This document shows positions 14,952 to 19,854 of a stretch of DNA of 21,466 nucleotides, piece after piece; the stretch's first letter is position 1, and each line of letters begins with the position of its first letter. A program made the position numbers and the translations under genes. This DNA comes from a virus. The notes beneath the pieces are model-generated. The model searched no databases. It saw nothing but the letters and a program-made list of their open reading frames with translations, and was not told the origin of the DNA. Where the stretch lies: positions 1 through 21,466 of the IMG/VR virus record IMGVR_UViG_3300027805_000095; one strand, 5' to 3'.

Positions 14952-15143
14952 TTAAAATGGACAGTAATTGTCCTTTCTTTCTTTTATTCCTTTCCAATCA
15001 CGAGATATTTTTTCTCGGACTGCAATTCTAATAAATTCATTGACATTTACATCGTAATCTTCAAGTTTTTTCAATGACTTTTTTTGTTGCTCAGTAAATG
15101 AAATTACCTTTTTGTAAGTTAGTTGTAAATCAGTTGGTTTCAT
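14952..15143 (-). CDS. Small ribbon-helix-helix-like protein
   Basis: This 63-residue protein begins MKPTDLQLTYKKVISFTEQQ, then KKSLKKLEDYDVNVNEFIRI and AVREKISRDW: a short strand and two helices, the layout of ribbon-helix-helix (CopG/Arc-type) DNA-binding proteins, although sequence alone cannot prove this. Such proteins dimerise and place the paired strands in the major groove. It sits just after the cassette-like array and 25 bases before the DnaA-like gene, and has no promoter of its own that I can see. It is one candidate for the regulator acting on the two palindrome-bearing promoters. Confidence 0.7.
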   Translation of the reverse strand: MKPTDLQLTYKKVISFTEQQKKSLKKLEDYDVNVNEFIRIAVREKISRDWKGIKERKDNYCPF

Positions 15144-15179
15144 AGATTATTGATATAGTTATTGTACGCAAGTCGAGTA

Positions 15180-15450
15180 GTTGGGCGCAATACTAACGAA
15201 CCAACTCATCAAGAGCCAACTCGAACAAAGTAAAAGCCAACTCTTTGTTTTTCATTTGCGACCTATGATAACCGACTGTTATTTTTAAATCCAATTCTTC
15301 CGATATTAAAATTGAAGGGTAAGCCCGACAAGGCGATACGCTTTGACCACCTGTTATGGCAGGTCGTTCAGTGTCCCATTTTACGTTGGCTTTTATTTGT
15401 TCTTTCATTTCATTTAAGTCCATAATCCAGAATAAAGTACTGCGCCCAAC
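15180..15450. repeat. 15-base inverted repeat flanking a small gene
   Basis: GTTGGGCGCAATACT (15180-15194) is matched in inverted orientation by AGTACTGCGCCCAAC (15436-15450), with one mismatch in 15. The pair encloses the 76-residue gene. The right copy is also one end box of the hairpin at 15443-15538, so the unit has cassette-like boundaries. GCCCAAC and GTTGGGC fit the RYYYAAC and GTTRRRY end boxes of integron attC sites. Confidence 0.6.
15193..15423 (-). CDS. Hypothetical small protein in the cassette-like array
   Basis: This 76-residue protein (MDLNEMKEQIKANVKWDTER...) has a central cysteine (SPCRAYPS), a KITVGYHRSQMKNKELAF segment (about 48-65) and a final FELALDELV helix. I recognise no function. 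Its base composition is clearly less AT-rich than neighbouring phage genes. It is enclosed by the 15-base inverted repeat at 15180 and 15436, and its stop codon lies within the left copy. The ATG at 15423 comes about 20 bases after the end of the preceding hairpin, with no promoter visible in between. Confidence 0.75.
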   Translation of the reverse strand: MDLNEMKEQIKANVKWDTERPAITGGQSVSPCRAYPSILISEELDLKITVGYHRSQMKNKELAFTLFELALDELVR

Positions 15451-15538
15451 AGCGGTTTAGCGCAATGCCGCTGAGAGTGCAGTGGTTAATAATTAAGTTA
15501 GTGTATGCGGCACTGCGCCAAGCCGCATCACGTTAGCG
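15443..15538. repeat. attC-like imperfect hairpin between two small genes
   Basis: The arm at 15451-15472 (after GCCCAAC at 15444-15450) pairs with 15506-15527 over about 20 bases with a few mismatches; their shared core is GCGCA. Outer boxes are GCCCAAC and GTTAGCG. A loop of about 33 bases joins the arms. The stop codon of the upstream lipoprotein gene lies in the second box, as is typical for compact cassettes. The arms are GC-rich in an AT-rich window. Confidence 0.6.
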
Positions 15539-15796
15539 GTAATGCTGAAAACACAGCGTATCACCAGCATTGAACTTACCAACACTATCCACAAACCAAG
15601 TATTATTCATATTCAAATCCATTTTTCCGATAGGCTCGACTAAGTAAATACTTGTTCCTTTCGTTTTGTTAGGTTCAATCCTTGTTACTATAAATTTTGA
15701 TTGACTGTTAGGGAATTTAGTTTCTTCACCACAAGAAGAAAGCACTACCGCTAACAACACATAGGCAAAAAAGCCGTTGGTTTTTCTATTTGACAT
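15533..15796 (-). CDS. Small predicted lipoprotein in the cassette-like array
   Basis: This 87-residue protein has a lipoprotein signal peptide: a basic start MSNRKTNGF, hydrophobic FAYVLLAVVL and the lipobox LSSC, so Cys22 would be lipid-modified. The mature part is short and soluble, with a KFIVTRIEPN strand and NAGDTLCF near the C-terminus. Export to the periplasmic face or outer membrane of a Bacteroidetes host is expected. Its stop codon lies in the end box of the hairpin at 15443-15538. Its role is unknown; surface or superinfection-related lipoproteins are often carried as phage cargo. Confidence 0.78.
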   Translation of the reverse strand: MSNRKTNGFFAYVLLAVVLSSCGEETKFPNSQSKFIVTRIEPNKTKGTSIYLVEPIGKMDLNMNNTWFVDSVGKFNAGDTLCFQHYR

Positions 15797-15834
15797 TTTG
15801 TTTAAATTTTAAAGTTTATCATTCTAATTAAGTT

Positions 15835-15875
15835 CTCGTTTCGGCTTCTTCGCCTATCTGCAAAACGTTATGCGT
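15835..15875. repeat. Half-copy of an attC-like arm
   Basis: The sequence CGGCTTCTTCGCC (15842-15854) followed by the CGTTATGCG box (15866-15874) resembles one arm of the hairpin at 16420-16550, which has CCGCTTCTTCGCC and then CGTTATAAC. The matching second arm is not found before the lipoprotein gene. This looks like a truncated site. Confidence 0.45.
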
Positions 15876-16038
15876 CACCTTGCAGACGCTCCGAAACATA
15901 ATCTTTGACCATTTTCTTTATCGGTTCGACAAATTCGACACGAACCCGAAAGGCAATAGTTTTTGTTTCATAGTTTGCTTTTTTTCGACCAGAGAGGGGG
16001 CGTTTACCCCCTCTCGTTTCTTTTTTCTTTTTAAGCAT
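15868..16038 (-). CDS. Small basic protein (56 residues), possible DNA-binding
   Basis: This gene is easily missed. It starts at the ATG at 16038, overlapping the stop of the 81-residue gene by 8 bases. It reads MLKKKKETRGGKRPLSGRKK, then ANYETKTIAFRVRVEFVEPI, and ends KKMVKDYVSERLQGDA. The basic N-terminal tail, a strand (TKTIAFRVRVEF) and a helix (VEPIKKMVKDYVSERL) resemble small ribbon-helix-helix-like proteins of Bacteroidetes mobile elements. Its stop codon lies in a CGTTATGCG box, the same pattern as elsewhere in the array. A perfect 9-base-pair hairpin lies inside the coding sequence. Function not established. Confidence 0.72.
   Translation of the reverse strand: MLKKKKETRGGKRPLSGRKKANYETKTIAFRVRVEFVEPIKKMVKDYVSERLQGDA
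15992..16015 (+). terminator. Terminator-like hairpin read on the plus strand, inside a minus-strand gene
   Basis: GAGAGGGGG (15992-16000) and CCCCCTCTC (16007-16015) form a perfect 9-base-pair stem with loop CGTTTA, followed on the plus strand by a T-rich run (16016-16032). It has the form of an intrinsic terminator for plus-strand RNA, yet no plus-strand gene is seen. It may stop antisense transcription or simply be a coding coincidence (ETRGGKRPLSGR on the other strand). Confidence 0.35.
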
Positions 16039-16276
16039 TGTTAGTCTTTTTTATCATTCTAACAACCATTTTTTCTAATTGCTCGATAACTCTTACTGGA
16101 ATGTTTGAACCATTTTTTGCGGTCCATTGTAACGGTGCAGATAAACCGTTTAAAATTGCAATTCTTTGTCCTTTGTAAAATACATCTGTAAAACCATTGT
16201 ACATTGAAGGCACATTTTTAAAAGTGAAAGTGTTGTTATCACTTATTAATTCTGGGTTGATTGCTAAATTTCTCAT
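16031..16276 (-). CDS. Hypothetical small protein in the cassette-like array
   Basis: This 81-residue protein (MRNLAINPELISDNNTFTFK...) has a beta-rich first half and ends in a helical basic segment (RVIEQLEKMVVRMIKKTNNA). No family was recognised. It has its own promoter upstream (16310-16340) with a leader of about 27 bases, making it the first gene of a two-gene cassette whose second gene, the 56-residue basic protein, overlaps by 8 bases. Having a promoter within a cassette is unusual for integron-like arrays, where expression mostly comes from an outside promoter. Confidence 0.72.
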   Translation of the reverse strand: MRNLAINPELISDNNTFTFKNVPSMYNGFTDVFYKGQRIAILNGLSAPLQWTAKNGSNIPVRVIEQLEKMVVRMIKKTNNA

Positions 16277-16309
16277 TTTTTTGATGTTTTATTTGTTATT
16301 ATTATGGTA

Positions 16310-16340
16310 CAAATATACAACCTATTTTGATAACTGCAAA
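16310..16340 (-). promoter_or_regulatory. Promoter inside the cassette-like array
   Basis: On the minus strand TTTG (16340-16337), 19 bases, TATATTTG (16317-16310), the full consensus with ideal spacing. RNA would start near 16303 and reach the ATG at 16276. It drives the two-gene cassette and probably the genes that follow, as no terminator on this strand is seen before 15143. The rest of the 16277-16556 gap is the hairpin at 16420-16550. Confidence 0.7.
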
Positions 16341-16419
16341 CTTTTTTCAAAGTATTTTTCATTTATTTTTAAAATAGTTTCTAACTTCCTGAAAATCAAC
16401 ACGATAAAATAAGGCGAAC

Positions 16420-16550
16420 GCATAACAAAGTATTGGCAAAAAAGCGGTTTTAGTGCTTCGTATGAACATTTGTAGTAGTTTGACCATTGGTGCTTCGTAT
16501 CAACTTTAGTAGTCAAAGTCCGCTTCTTCGCCAATACAAATCGTTATAAC
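16420..16550. repeat. attC-like long inverted repeat
   Basis: The left arm (16420-16447) has GCATAAC, then GTATTGGC, then AAGCGG. The right arm (16520-16550) has the inverse, CCGCTTCTTCGCCAATAC, then CGTTATAAC. Arms match with small insertions. The 72-base loop holds a 15-base direct repeat, GTGCTTCGTATGAAC at 16453-16467 and GTGCTTCGTATCAAC at 16490-16504. The right arm begins within 10 bases of the stop of the 65-residue gene. Ends fit GTTATGC and GTTATAA-type boxes. Confidence 0.6.
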
Positions 16551-16556
16551 CAATGC

Positions 16557-16754
16557 TTAGTTCTCGTTCCAAAATTTAATTGCTTCATCTACTGATACAC
16601 CAAATTTATTCCACGTTTTACTTCTGTCTAATGGAATGTGCATTATTTCAATATCACCATCTTCATCAATTATTAAGTTGATGTAACCACCTTTACCATC
16701 AGACTTATGTATCAGTAGTTCACCTTCTCCTGTTTTACTAATTTTCGTTTCCAT
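16557..16754 (-). CDS. Hypothetical small acidic protein in the cassette-like array
   Basis: This 65-residue protein starts at the ATG at 16754 (METKISKTGEGELLIHKSDG); a GTG at 16763 would add three residues and lies in the preceding hairpin, so I reject it. It has two short beta stretches (GGYINLIIDEDGDIEIMHIP), then a DRSKTW segment and a C-terminal helix (VSVDEAIKFWNEN). The acidic, two-strand layout resembles small immunity-like or accessory proteins, but I do not recognise a family. It lies between two attC-like hairpins with no promoter of its own in sight, which is how a captured cassette would look. Confidence 0.72.
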   Translation of the reverse strand: METKISKTGEGELLIHKSDGKGGYINLIIDEDGDIEIMHIPLDRSKTWNKFGVSVDEAIKFWNEN

Positions 16755-16762
16755 ATTTCGCA

Positions 16763-16861
16763 CTGGTTATAACAAGGTATATACGAAATACCCTATTAAA
16801 GTTTGTAATTAAATTTAAACTTTATTGTTAGGGTACTTCGTATATACCCAACCGTTATCAG
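16763..16861. repeat. attC-like long inverted repeat
   Basis: The left arm 16776-16804 starts GGTATATACGAA, then TACCCTA, then TTAAAGTTT. The right arm 16817-16848 is its inverse with one substitution and a three-base insertion; the loop is 12 bases. End boxes are GGTTATAAC (16765-16773) and CGTTATCAG (16853-16861). The arm length exceeds that of any intrinsic terminator and there is no U-run. The 16862-16908 remainder of this gap holds no other feature I can support. Confidence 0.6.
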
Positions 16862-16908
16862 ATTGACTTATCATACATTAAAGACTATATTCATAGTTAA
16901 TGATTGAA

Positions 16909-17103
16909 TTACTCGCCATCCAAATCTATGTTAGAATTGCGTTTTTTGAATGACTTGAACTCAGGATGGCTCTCAATAAATATCTTTCCGAATGCTTCTC
17001 CTTTTTTCAAACTACTGCTTGGCTCTGTTGCCTTGTAGATAATTGAATCCACAAATGCTGATTGCAATGGACTAATGACGAATTGAATTTTTTTCTTTGA
17101 CAT
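16909..17103 (-). CDS. Hypothetical small protein
   Basis: This 64-residue basic protein (MSKKKIQFVISPLQSAFVDS...) has a short strand and a helix at the start (IQFVISPLQSAFVDSIIYKA), a Ser/Lys-rich middle (PSSSLKKGEAFGKIFIE) and a Lys/Arg-rich tail ending in acidic residues. The strand-then-helix start could be a divergent ribbon-helix-helix fold. It starts one base after the stop of the 55-residue gene, so the two are made from one message. It is the last gene before the cassette-like array. No family recognised. Confidence 0.7.
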   Translation of the reverse strand: MSKKKIQFVISPLQSAFVDSIIYKATEPSSSLKKGEAFGKIFIESHPEFKSFKKRNSNIDLDGE

Positions 17104-17104
17104 A

Positions 17105-17272
17105 TTAATTGTGTTTTGTGGTTATTCCGTTGTGAGTTGTCTGCCAGATTCTTATCTTTTTTTCTTCTTGCTTTGGCTGTTGAACGTGGTATCTATCACG
17201 ATGTGAGGTACACCATTCATACTTTAGTAATAAGTTGTTTAGATAGTCTGTAAATTGATTTAGTTTTTTCAT
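17105..17272 (-). CDS. Hypothetical small protein (55 residues)
   Basis: This gene was found by reading the gap between two others. ATG at 17272 gives MKKLNQFTDYLNNLLLKYEW, then CTSHRDRYHVQQPKQEEKKI and a final WQTTHNGITTKHN. It has an N-terminal helix and a basic, polar remainder with several His. It starts 27 bases after the stop of the 180-residue gene and ends one base before the start of the 64-residue gene. The tight packing supports it. A 23-base tandem duplication just upstream reaches into the stop codon of the preceding gene. Function unknown. Confidence 0.65.
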   Translation of the reverse strand: MKKLNQFTDYLNNLLLKYEWCTSHRDRYHVQQPKQEEKKIRIWQTTHNGITTKHN

Positions 17273-17276
17273 AGCA

Positions 17277-17322
17277 TTAAATGTAAAATGATTTGCTTGT
17301 TAAATGTAAAATGTTTTACTTG
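17277..17322. repeat. 23-base tandem duplication spanning a stop codon
   Basis: Two adjacent copies (17277-17299 and 17300-17322) share TTAAATGTAAAATG and differ at two later positions. The minus-strand stop codon of the 180-residue gene is the first three bases of the second copy, so duplication extended the intergenic spacer rather than the protein. Confidence 0.7.
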
Positions 17323-17842
17323 TTTTTTGAGTTTCCAATAATTGTAATGTATGCTTATTATTTGCATCAATTCTATCTTTTAAACTTCTGATTTCTGCCT
17401 GTAATTCCCTAATCTCAATAGATTGTTTGGCTGTTTGATTTTCCAAGAACTTAGAATGATTAACATAAACCTCCAATTCTGTTTCTAAATCGTTGATTTT
17501 TTTATCCTTTTGGTCAATTGTTTTTAAATTTTCTGCTATCATATTAGTATAACTTTGTGGTTTTTCTTCGATTTTTGGTTTAACTTCTTTTGGTTTATCC
17601 TCAATAAATTCTATCTCTGCCCATCTTTTATCTTTAACGTATCTCATTTCAATACTTGTTGCAGGTCGTAATGCTTGTGCTGCTATTTGACTGTGAGATG
17701 TAGTTTCTACAACTCCATTTGCAACCATTCTAATTACAGTTGCAATCAGTGGCTTTTCGCCTTTAATAACCACTACATCGCCTTTTTTGTAGCGTTTTCT
17801 AATATTAAATTGTTCGGCTCTTTTTTGGATTTTTATTTTCAT
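17300..17842 (-). CDS. SH3/KOW-like protein with C-terminal coiled coil, function unknown
   Basis: This 180-residue protein starts at the ATG at 17842 (MKIKIQKRAEQFNIRKRYKK). The upstream extension to 17896 overlaps the promoter, so I reject it. The first half has a small beta-barrel look: KKGDVVVIKGEKPLIATVIR (about 19-38), then ANGVVETTSHSQIAAQALRP. A Lys/Pro/Glu linker is at about 83-95 and a coiled coil runs from about 105 to 170 (DKKINDLETELEVYVNHSKF, then heptads). No family recognised. It is the first gene after the terminator and promoter that open this unit, so it is probably an early protein. Confidence 0.75.
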   Translation of the reverse strand: MKIKIQKRAEQFNIRKRYKKGDVVVIKGEKPLIATVIRMVANGVVETTSHSQIAAQALRPATSIEMRYVKDKRWAEIEFIEDKPKEVKPKIEEKPQSYTNMIAENLKTIDQKDKKINDLETELEVYVNHSKFLENQTAKQSIEIRELQAEIRSLKDRIDANNKHTLQLLETQKTSKTFYI

Positions 17843-17864
17843 ATTAATTTTTATTTGTTGTCTG

Positions 17865-17893
17865 CAAAAATATACAATTATATTAATATACAA
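17865..17893 (-). promoter_or_regulatory. Promoter with a palindrome in its spacer
   Basis: On the minus strand TTG (17893-17891), 18 bases, TATTTTTG (17872-17865). The spacer contains the palindrome TATATTAATATA (17879-17890), shared with the promoter at 13578-13607. RNA would start near 17858, about 16 bases before the ATG at 17842. It follows directly after the terminator of the lysis unit. Confidence 0.65.
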
Positions 17894-17945
17894 CACAACT
17901 ATATTTAATTATCTGATACTCAAATAGATTAATTTTATAGAAACG

Positions 17946-17970
17946 AAAAAACCCACCTATAAGATGGGCT
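17946..17970 (-). terminator. Intrinsic terminator of the lysis unit
   Basis: On the minus strand CCCATC (17968-17963) pairs with GGTGGG (17957-17952), loop TTATA, and is followed by six T residues (17951-17946). It lies 36 bases after the stop of the spanin candidate and separates the lysis unit from the next promoter. The remaining bases up to 18005 hold nothing else I can support. Confidence 0.8.
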
Positions 17971-18005
17971 TCTCGAACAATCAATTACCAGTCTATGAAA
18001 ACTAA

Positions 18006-18527
18006 TTAAGACAAAGGAAAGTATTTCTTTTTGATTTTCCAAACTGCTACCAAAATAAACAGAAAGAATGTTATTCCTATTGTTATCCACATCCACAATG
18101 GCAATGACCATTTCTTGACTTCCTTAACTTTTACTAACTCGCTTTTTGACTTGCTTTCTTTTGACTTGTCAGATTTTGACAAATCTATTTTTTTGCTTTC
18201 TGTGGAGGTTTCTTTTTTATCCTCTTTTTCTTTTGCAATTATATTGCCTTTAATATTGGTTTTTGTCGTTGTGGTGCGATTAATAACCTTGCCACTATCA
18301 TTCATAACCTCGTATATTGTAACCTCGCTTAAATCGAAAAATTCTGTCTTTGTATCGGTTGTGAAAGTTGATACTATTTCCTTTTCCCTTTCGACCTCAG
18401 CAACTGAATCAACTTTTGTTTCTTGATCCGTTTTAGTTTCCTCTTTGCTTTTTTCTTTTCGCAAATTCTTGATGACATTGCAACTAATCGTTGTTGCTAT
18501 CAGTAGGACCAGGATTATTTTTTTCAT
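18006..18527 (-). CDS. Candidate unimolecular spanin (OM lipoprotein with C-terminal TM)
   Basis: This 173-residue protein starts at the ATG at 18527 (MKKIILVLLIATTISCN); a longer frame to 18716 lies within the holin-candidate gene, so I reject it. The N-terminus is a lipoprotein signal with the lipobox ending TISC at Cys16. The periplasmic part (17-139) is highly charged and Lys/Glu/Ser/Thr-rich (SKSDKSKESKSKSE). The C-terminus has one transmembrane segment (about 144-163, LWMWITIGITFFLFILVAV), then a basic tail KIKKKYF. An outer-membrane anchor and an inner-membrane anchor in one chain is the layout of T1-type unimolecular spanins, which fuse the two membranes at the last step of lysis. It overlaps the holin candidate by 44 bases, and the endolysin lies just upstream. 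Function inferred from architecture and position. Confidence 0.75.
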   Translation of the reverse strand: MKKIILVLLIATTISCNVIKNLRKEKSKEETKTDQETKVDSVAEVEREKEIVSTFTTDTKTEFFDLSEVTIYEVMNDSGKVINRTTTTKTNIKGNIIAKEKEDKKETSTESKKIDLSKSDKSKESKSKSELVKVKEVKKWSLPLWMWITIGITFFLFILVAVWKIKKKYFPLS

Positions 18528-18783
18528 TTTTTTTGTTTTTTTCTGATTGAAGTAAATTAAATCCTGCTGCAATAAATAATGGCGAAATAAATAAAATAAA
18601 ATCCGTAATAGTTGCCTTGAGAACCACCAAAATAAAGTAAGTCCAATACATAGCAAGAATGGTAGTAACAAACAAACTACGCTCAATTTTTTTGCTACTA
18701 AGGAAACTTTTTTCACTGCTAAAAGTTCTGTAAAAATCTCTTAAAGTATTTAACGAAATATTTTTTATAAATGTTCGCCACAT
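18484..18783 (-). CDS. Candidate holin (two transmembrane segments)
   Basis: This 99-residue protein has two hydrophobic segments (about 36-56 LFVTTILAMYWTYFILVVL, and about 60-78 TDFILFISPLFIAAGFNLL) between a basic N-terminal region and a hydrophilic C-terminal tail (SEKNKKNEKNNPGPTDSNND). Small size, two membrane segments and a charged tail match many holins, which make the inner-membrane hole that lets endolysin reach the peptidoglycan. The ATG at 18783 overlaps the endolysin stop (TAATG) and the 3' end overlaps the spanin candidate, so endolysin, holin and spanin are consecutive. Holins share no common motif, so this call rests on topology and context. Confidence 0.65.
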   Translation of the reverse strand: MWRTFIKNISLNTLRDFYRTFSSEKSFLSSKKIERSLFVTTILAMYWTYFILVVLKATITDFILFISPLFIAAGFNLLQSEKNKKNEKNNPGPTDSNND

Positions 18784-19265
18784 TATGCAGGAAATTTAGA
18801 CATTTCAAAGTGCATTCCATCGCAACGACCAAAATCATATCCAGCAATCAATCCACAATCCCTTGCAGTTTGCTGAAATAACTCGCTAAATGGTTTCAAT
18901 CCTCTATGTATAGCTTGTGTTCTTGTTAATCCTAATGGGTTTTGTGTAGGGTTTAAATCAACCGCTATTCCCCAAGTGTGCATTGAAATATCTTTTTTAC
19001 TACCTCTAATTAATCGAGGCATAAAACATTCATCATTTGAATTTATTTCTTTGTGCAATCCTTTACGAATTAACTCATTTAAAAACTTTTCATAAGTTGG
19101 TTGAAAATCTCTATTTATGTAAATTGATTTTCCCAAACTTGGTATTAACTCTCTTATTTGTAAAGGATAATTCCAAATAGTCATAAATGCCTTTTCAAAT
19201 TTTCCTCTTTCATCTGCTGAGGCTAAAGGGTTTCCGTAACGTGCGATTAATTGGGATTGTTTCAT
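18783..19265 (-). CDS. Endolysin, M15-type D-Ala-D-Ala peptidase
   Basis: This 160-residue peptidase would cut the peptide side chains of peptidoglycan during lysis. The M15 zinc site is visible: SMHTWGIAVDLNP (94-106), with His96 and Asp103 as ligands, and DGMHFE (149-154), with His152 as the third ligand and Asp149 a possible general base. LNP after the first motif is characteristic of the M15_4/VanY-like group. There is no signal peptide, so release depends on a holin. The ATG at 19265 overlaps the preceding stop (ATGA). It lies between a coiled-coil membrane protein and the holin candidate in a lysis unit. All motif residues are intact. Confidence 0.92.
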   Translation of the reverse strand: MKQSQLIARYGNPLASADERGKFEKAFMTIWNYPLQIRELIPSLGKSIYINRDFQPTYEKFLNELIRKGLHKEINSNDECFMPRLIRGSKKDISMHTWGIAVDLNPTQNPLGLTRTQAIHRGLKPFSELFQQTARDCGLIAGYDFGRCDGMHFEMSKFPA

Positions 19266-19492
19266 AAATTAGTTTTTGCGTTCATTTGTTTTGCCTGTTC
19301 CTCCAACATCCTCAAATTTGCCTCACTCTCAGATAATACTTCAAATAATTCATCGTATGAAATATTCTTAGTAACTCCATTTAATATTAGCTTTGCCTCC
19401 CTCTTTTCGGGATAGTTGGCAATTACTCTATAAGTTCCGTTTTTGTAGATTGCCTGTGGCCCTTGCGTGTAATTTCTTGGTTCGATTTTCAT
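19262..19492 (-). CDS. Hypothetical small protein in the lysis unit
   Basis: This 76-residue protein (MKIEPRNYTQGPQAIYKNGT...) has a small beta-barrel look in the first half: YKNGTYRVIANYPEKREAKL, then NGVTKNISYDELFEV, and a helical C-terminus (SEANLRMLEEQAKQMNAKTN). No signal peptide, lipobox or membrane segment is present. It overlaps its neighbours by 4 bases on each side (ATGA junctions), so it is translated with the endolysin. A role in endolysin timing is possible but unsupported by any motif. Confidence 0.72.
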   Translation of the reverse strand: MKIEPRNYTQGPQAIYKNGTYRVIANYPEKREAKLILNGVTKNISYDELFEVLSESEANLRMLEEQAKQMNAKTNL

Positions 19493-19854
19493 AGTTGTTT
19501 TGTTAATTGTTTAATTGTTAGTTTCATTTCTTCGTGTTCATCCTGTATTTTTTCAAAATGTTGCATAATAGGCTCCATCCTTTTAATAGCGTTTTTTGTG
19601 TCGCTAATAAACCCTGCGTCATTATGTAATTTTTGTGTTACCACTGCTTTGAACTCTGCAAAGTCTTTGATTAGTTGGTCAATCTTGTAAGTGTTAAACG
19701 CTTCCAACTCCTTAACTTTATCGTGAATTATTAATCCATTTTGTTCAAGTTTTTCAACCCTCCTAATTATGATGTCGTAAATAATTTTTACTAAGCCAAA
19801 AGTAATGCCTAAAATCAAGGCAACAATACCAAATGCTATTGAAGATGTAATCAT
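19489..19854 (-). CDS. Membrane-anchored coiled-coil protein in the lysis unit
   Basis: This 121-residue protein has one N-terminal transmembrane segment (about 5-28, SIAFGIVALILGITFGLVKI) followed by a long helical, coiled-coil-rich domain (about 30-121: RRVEKLEQNGLIIHDKVKEL and onward). This is the topology of holin-like or inner-membrane spanin-like lysis proteins, though no lipoprotein partner is needed given the spanin candidate downstream. It overlaps both neighbours by 4 bases (ATGA). The domain order suggests a lysis regulator or an accessory anchored in the inner membrane. No family recognised. Confidence 0.68.
   Translation of the reverse strand: MITSSIAFGIVALILGITFGLVKIIYDIIIRRVEKLEQNGLIIHDKVKELEAFNTYKIDQLIKDFAEFKAVVTQKLHNDAGFISDTKNAIKRMEPIMQHFEKIQDEHEEMKLTIKQLTKQL

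Noticed and set aside
16322-16534. 70-codon minus-strand frame crossing the hairpin at 16420-16550
   Set aside because: It runs through the inverted repeat and reads a poorly protein-like sequence there. Its last 33 codons from an ATG at 16423 could be a tiny gene but overlap a consensus promoter.
18083-18091. Exact DnaA box TTATCCACA
   Set aside because: A single copy inside a coding sequence with no cluster or AT-rich unwinding region; chance can explain one match in a window this long.
18031-18426. 131-codon plus-strand frame opposite the spanin candidate
   Set aside because: Low-complexity shadow of the Lys/Ser-rich linker on the other strand; no promoter or neighbouring plus-strand gene.
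18528-18716. Longer start for the spanin candidate
   Set aside because: The extension lies inside the holin-candidate gene and hides a clean lipoprotein signal at the ATG at 18527.
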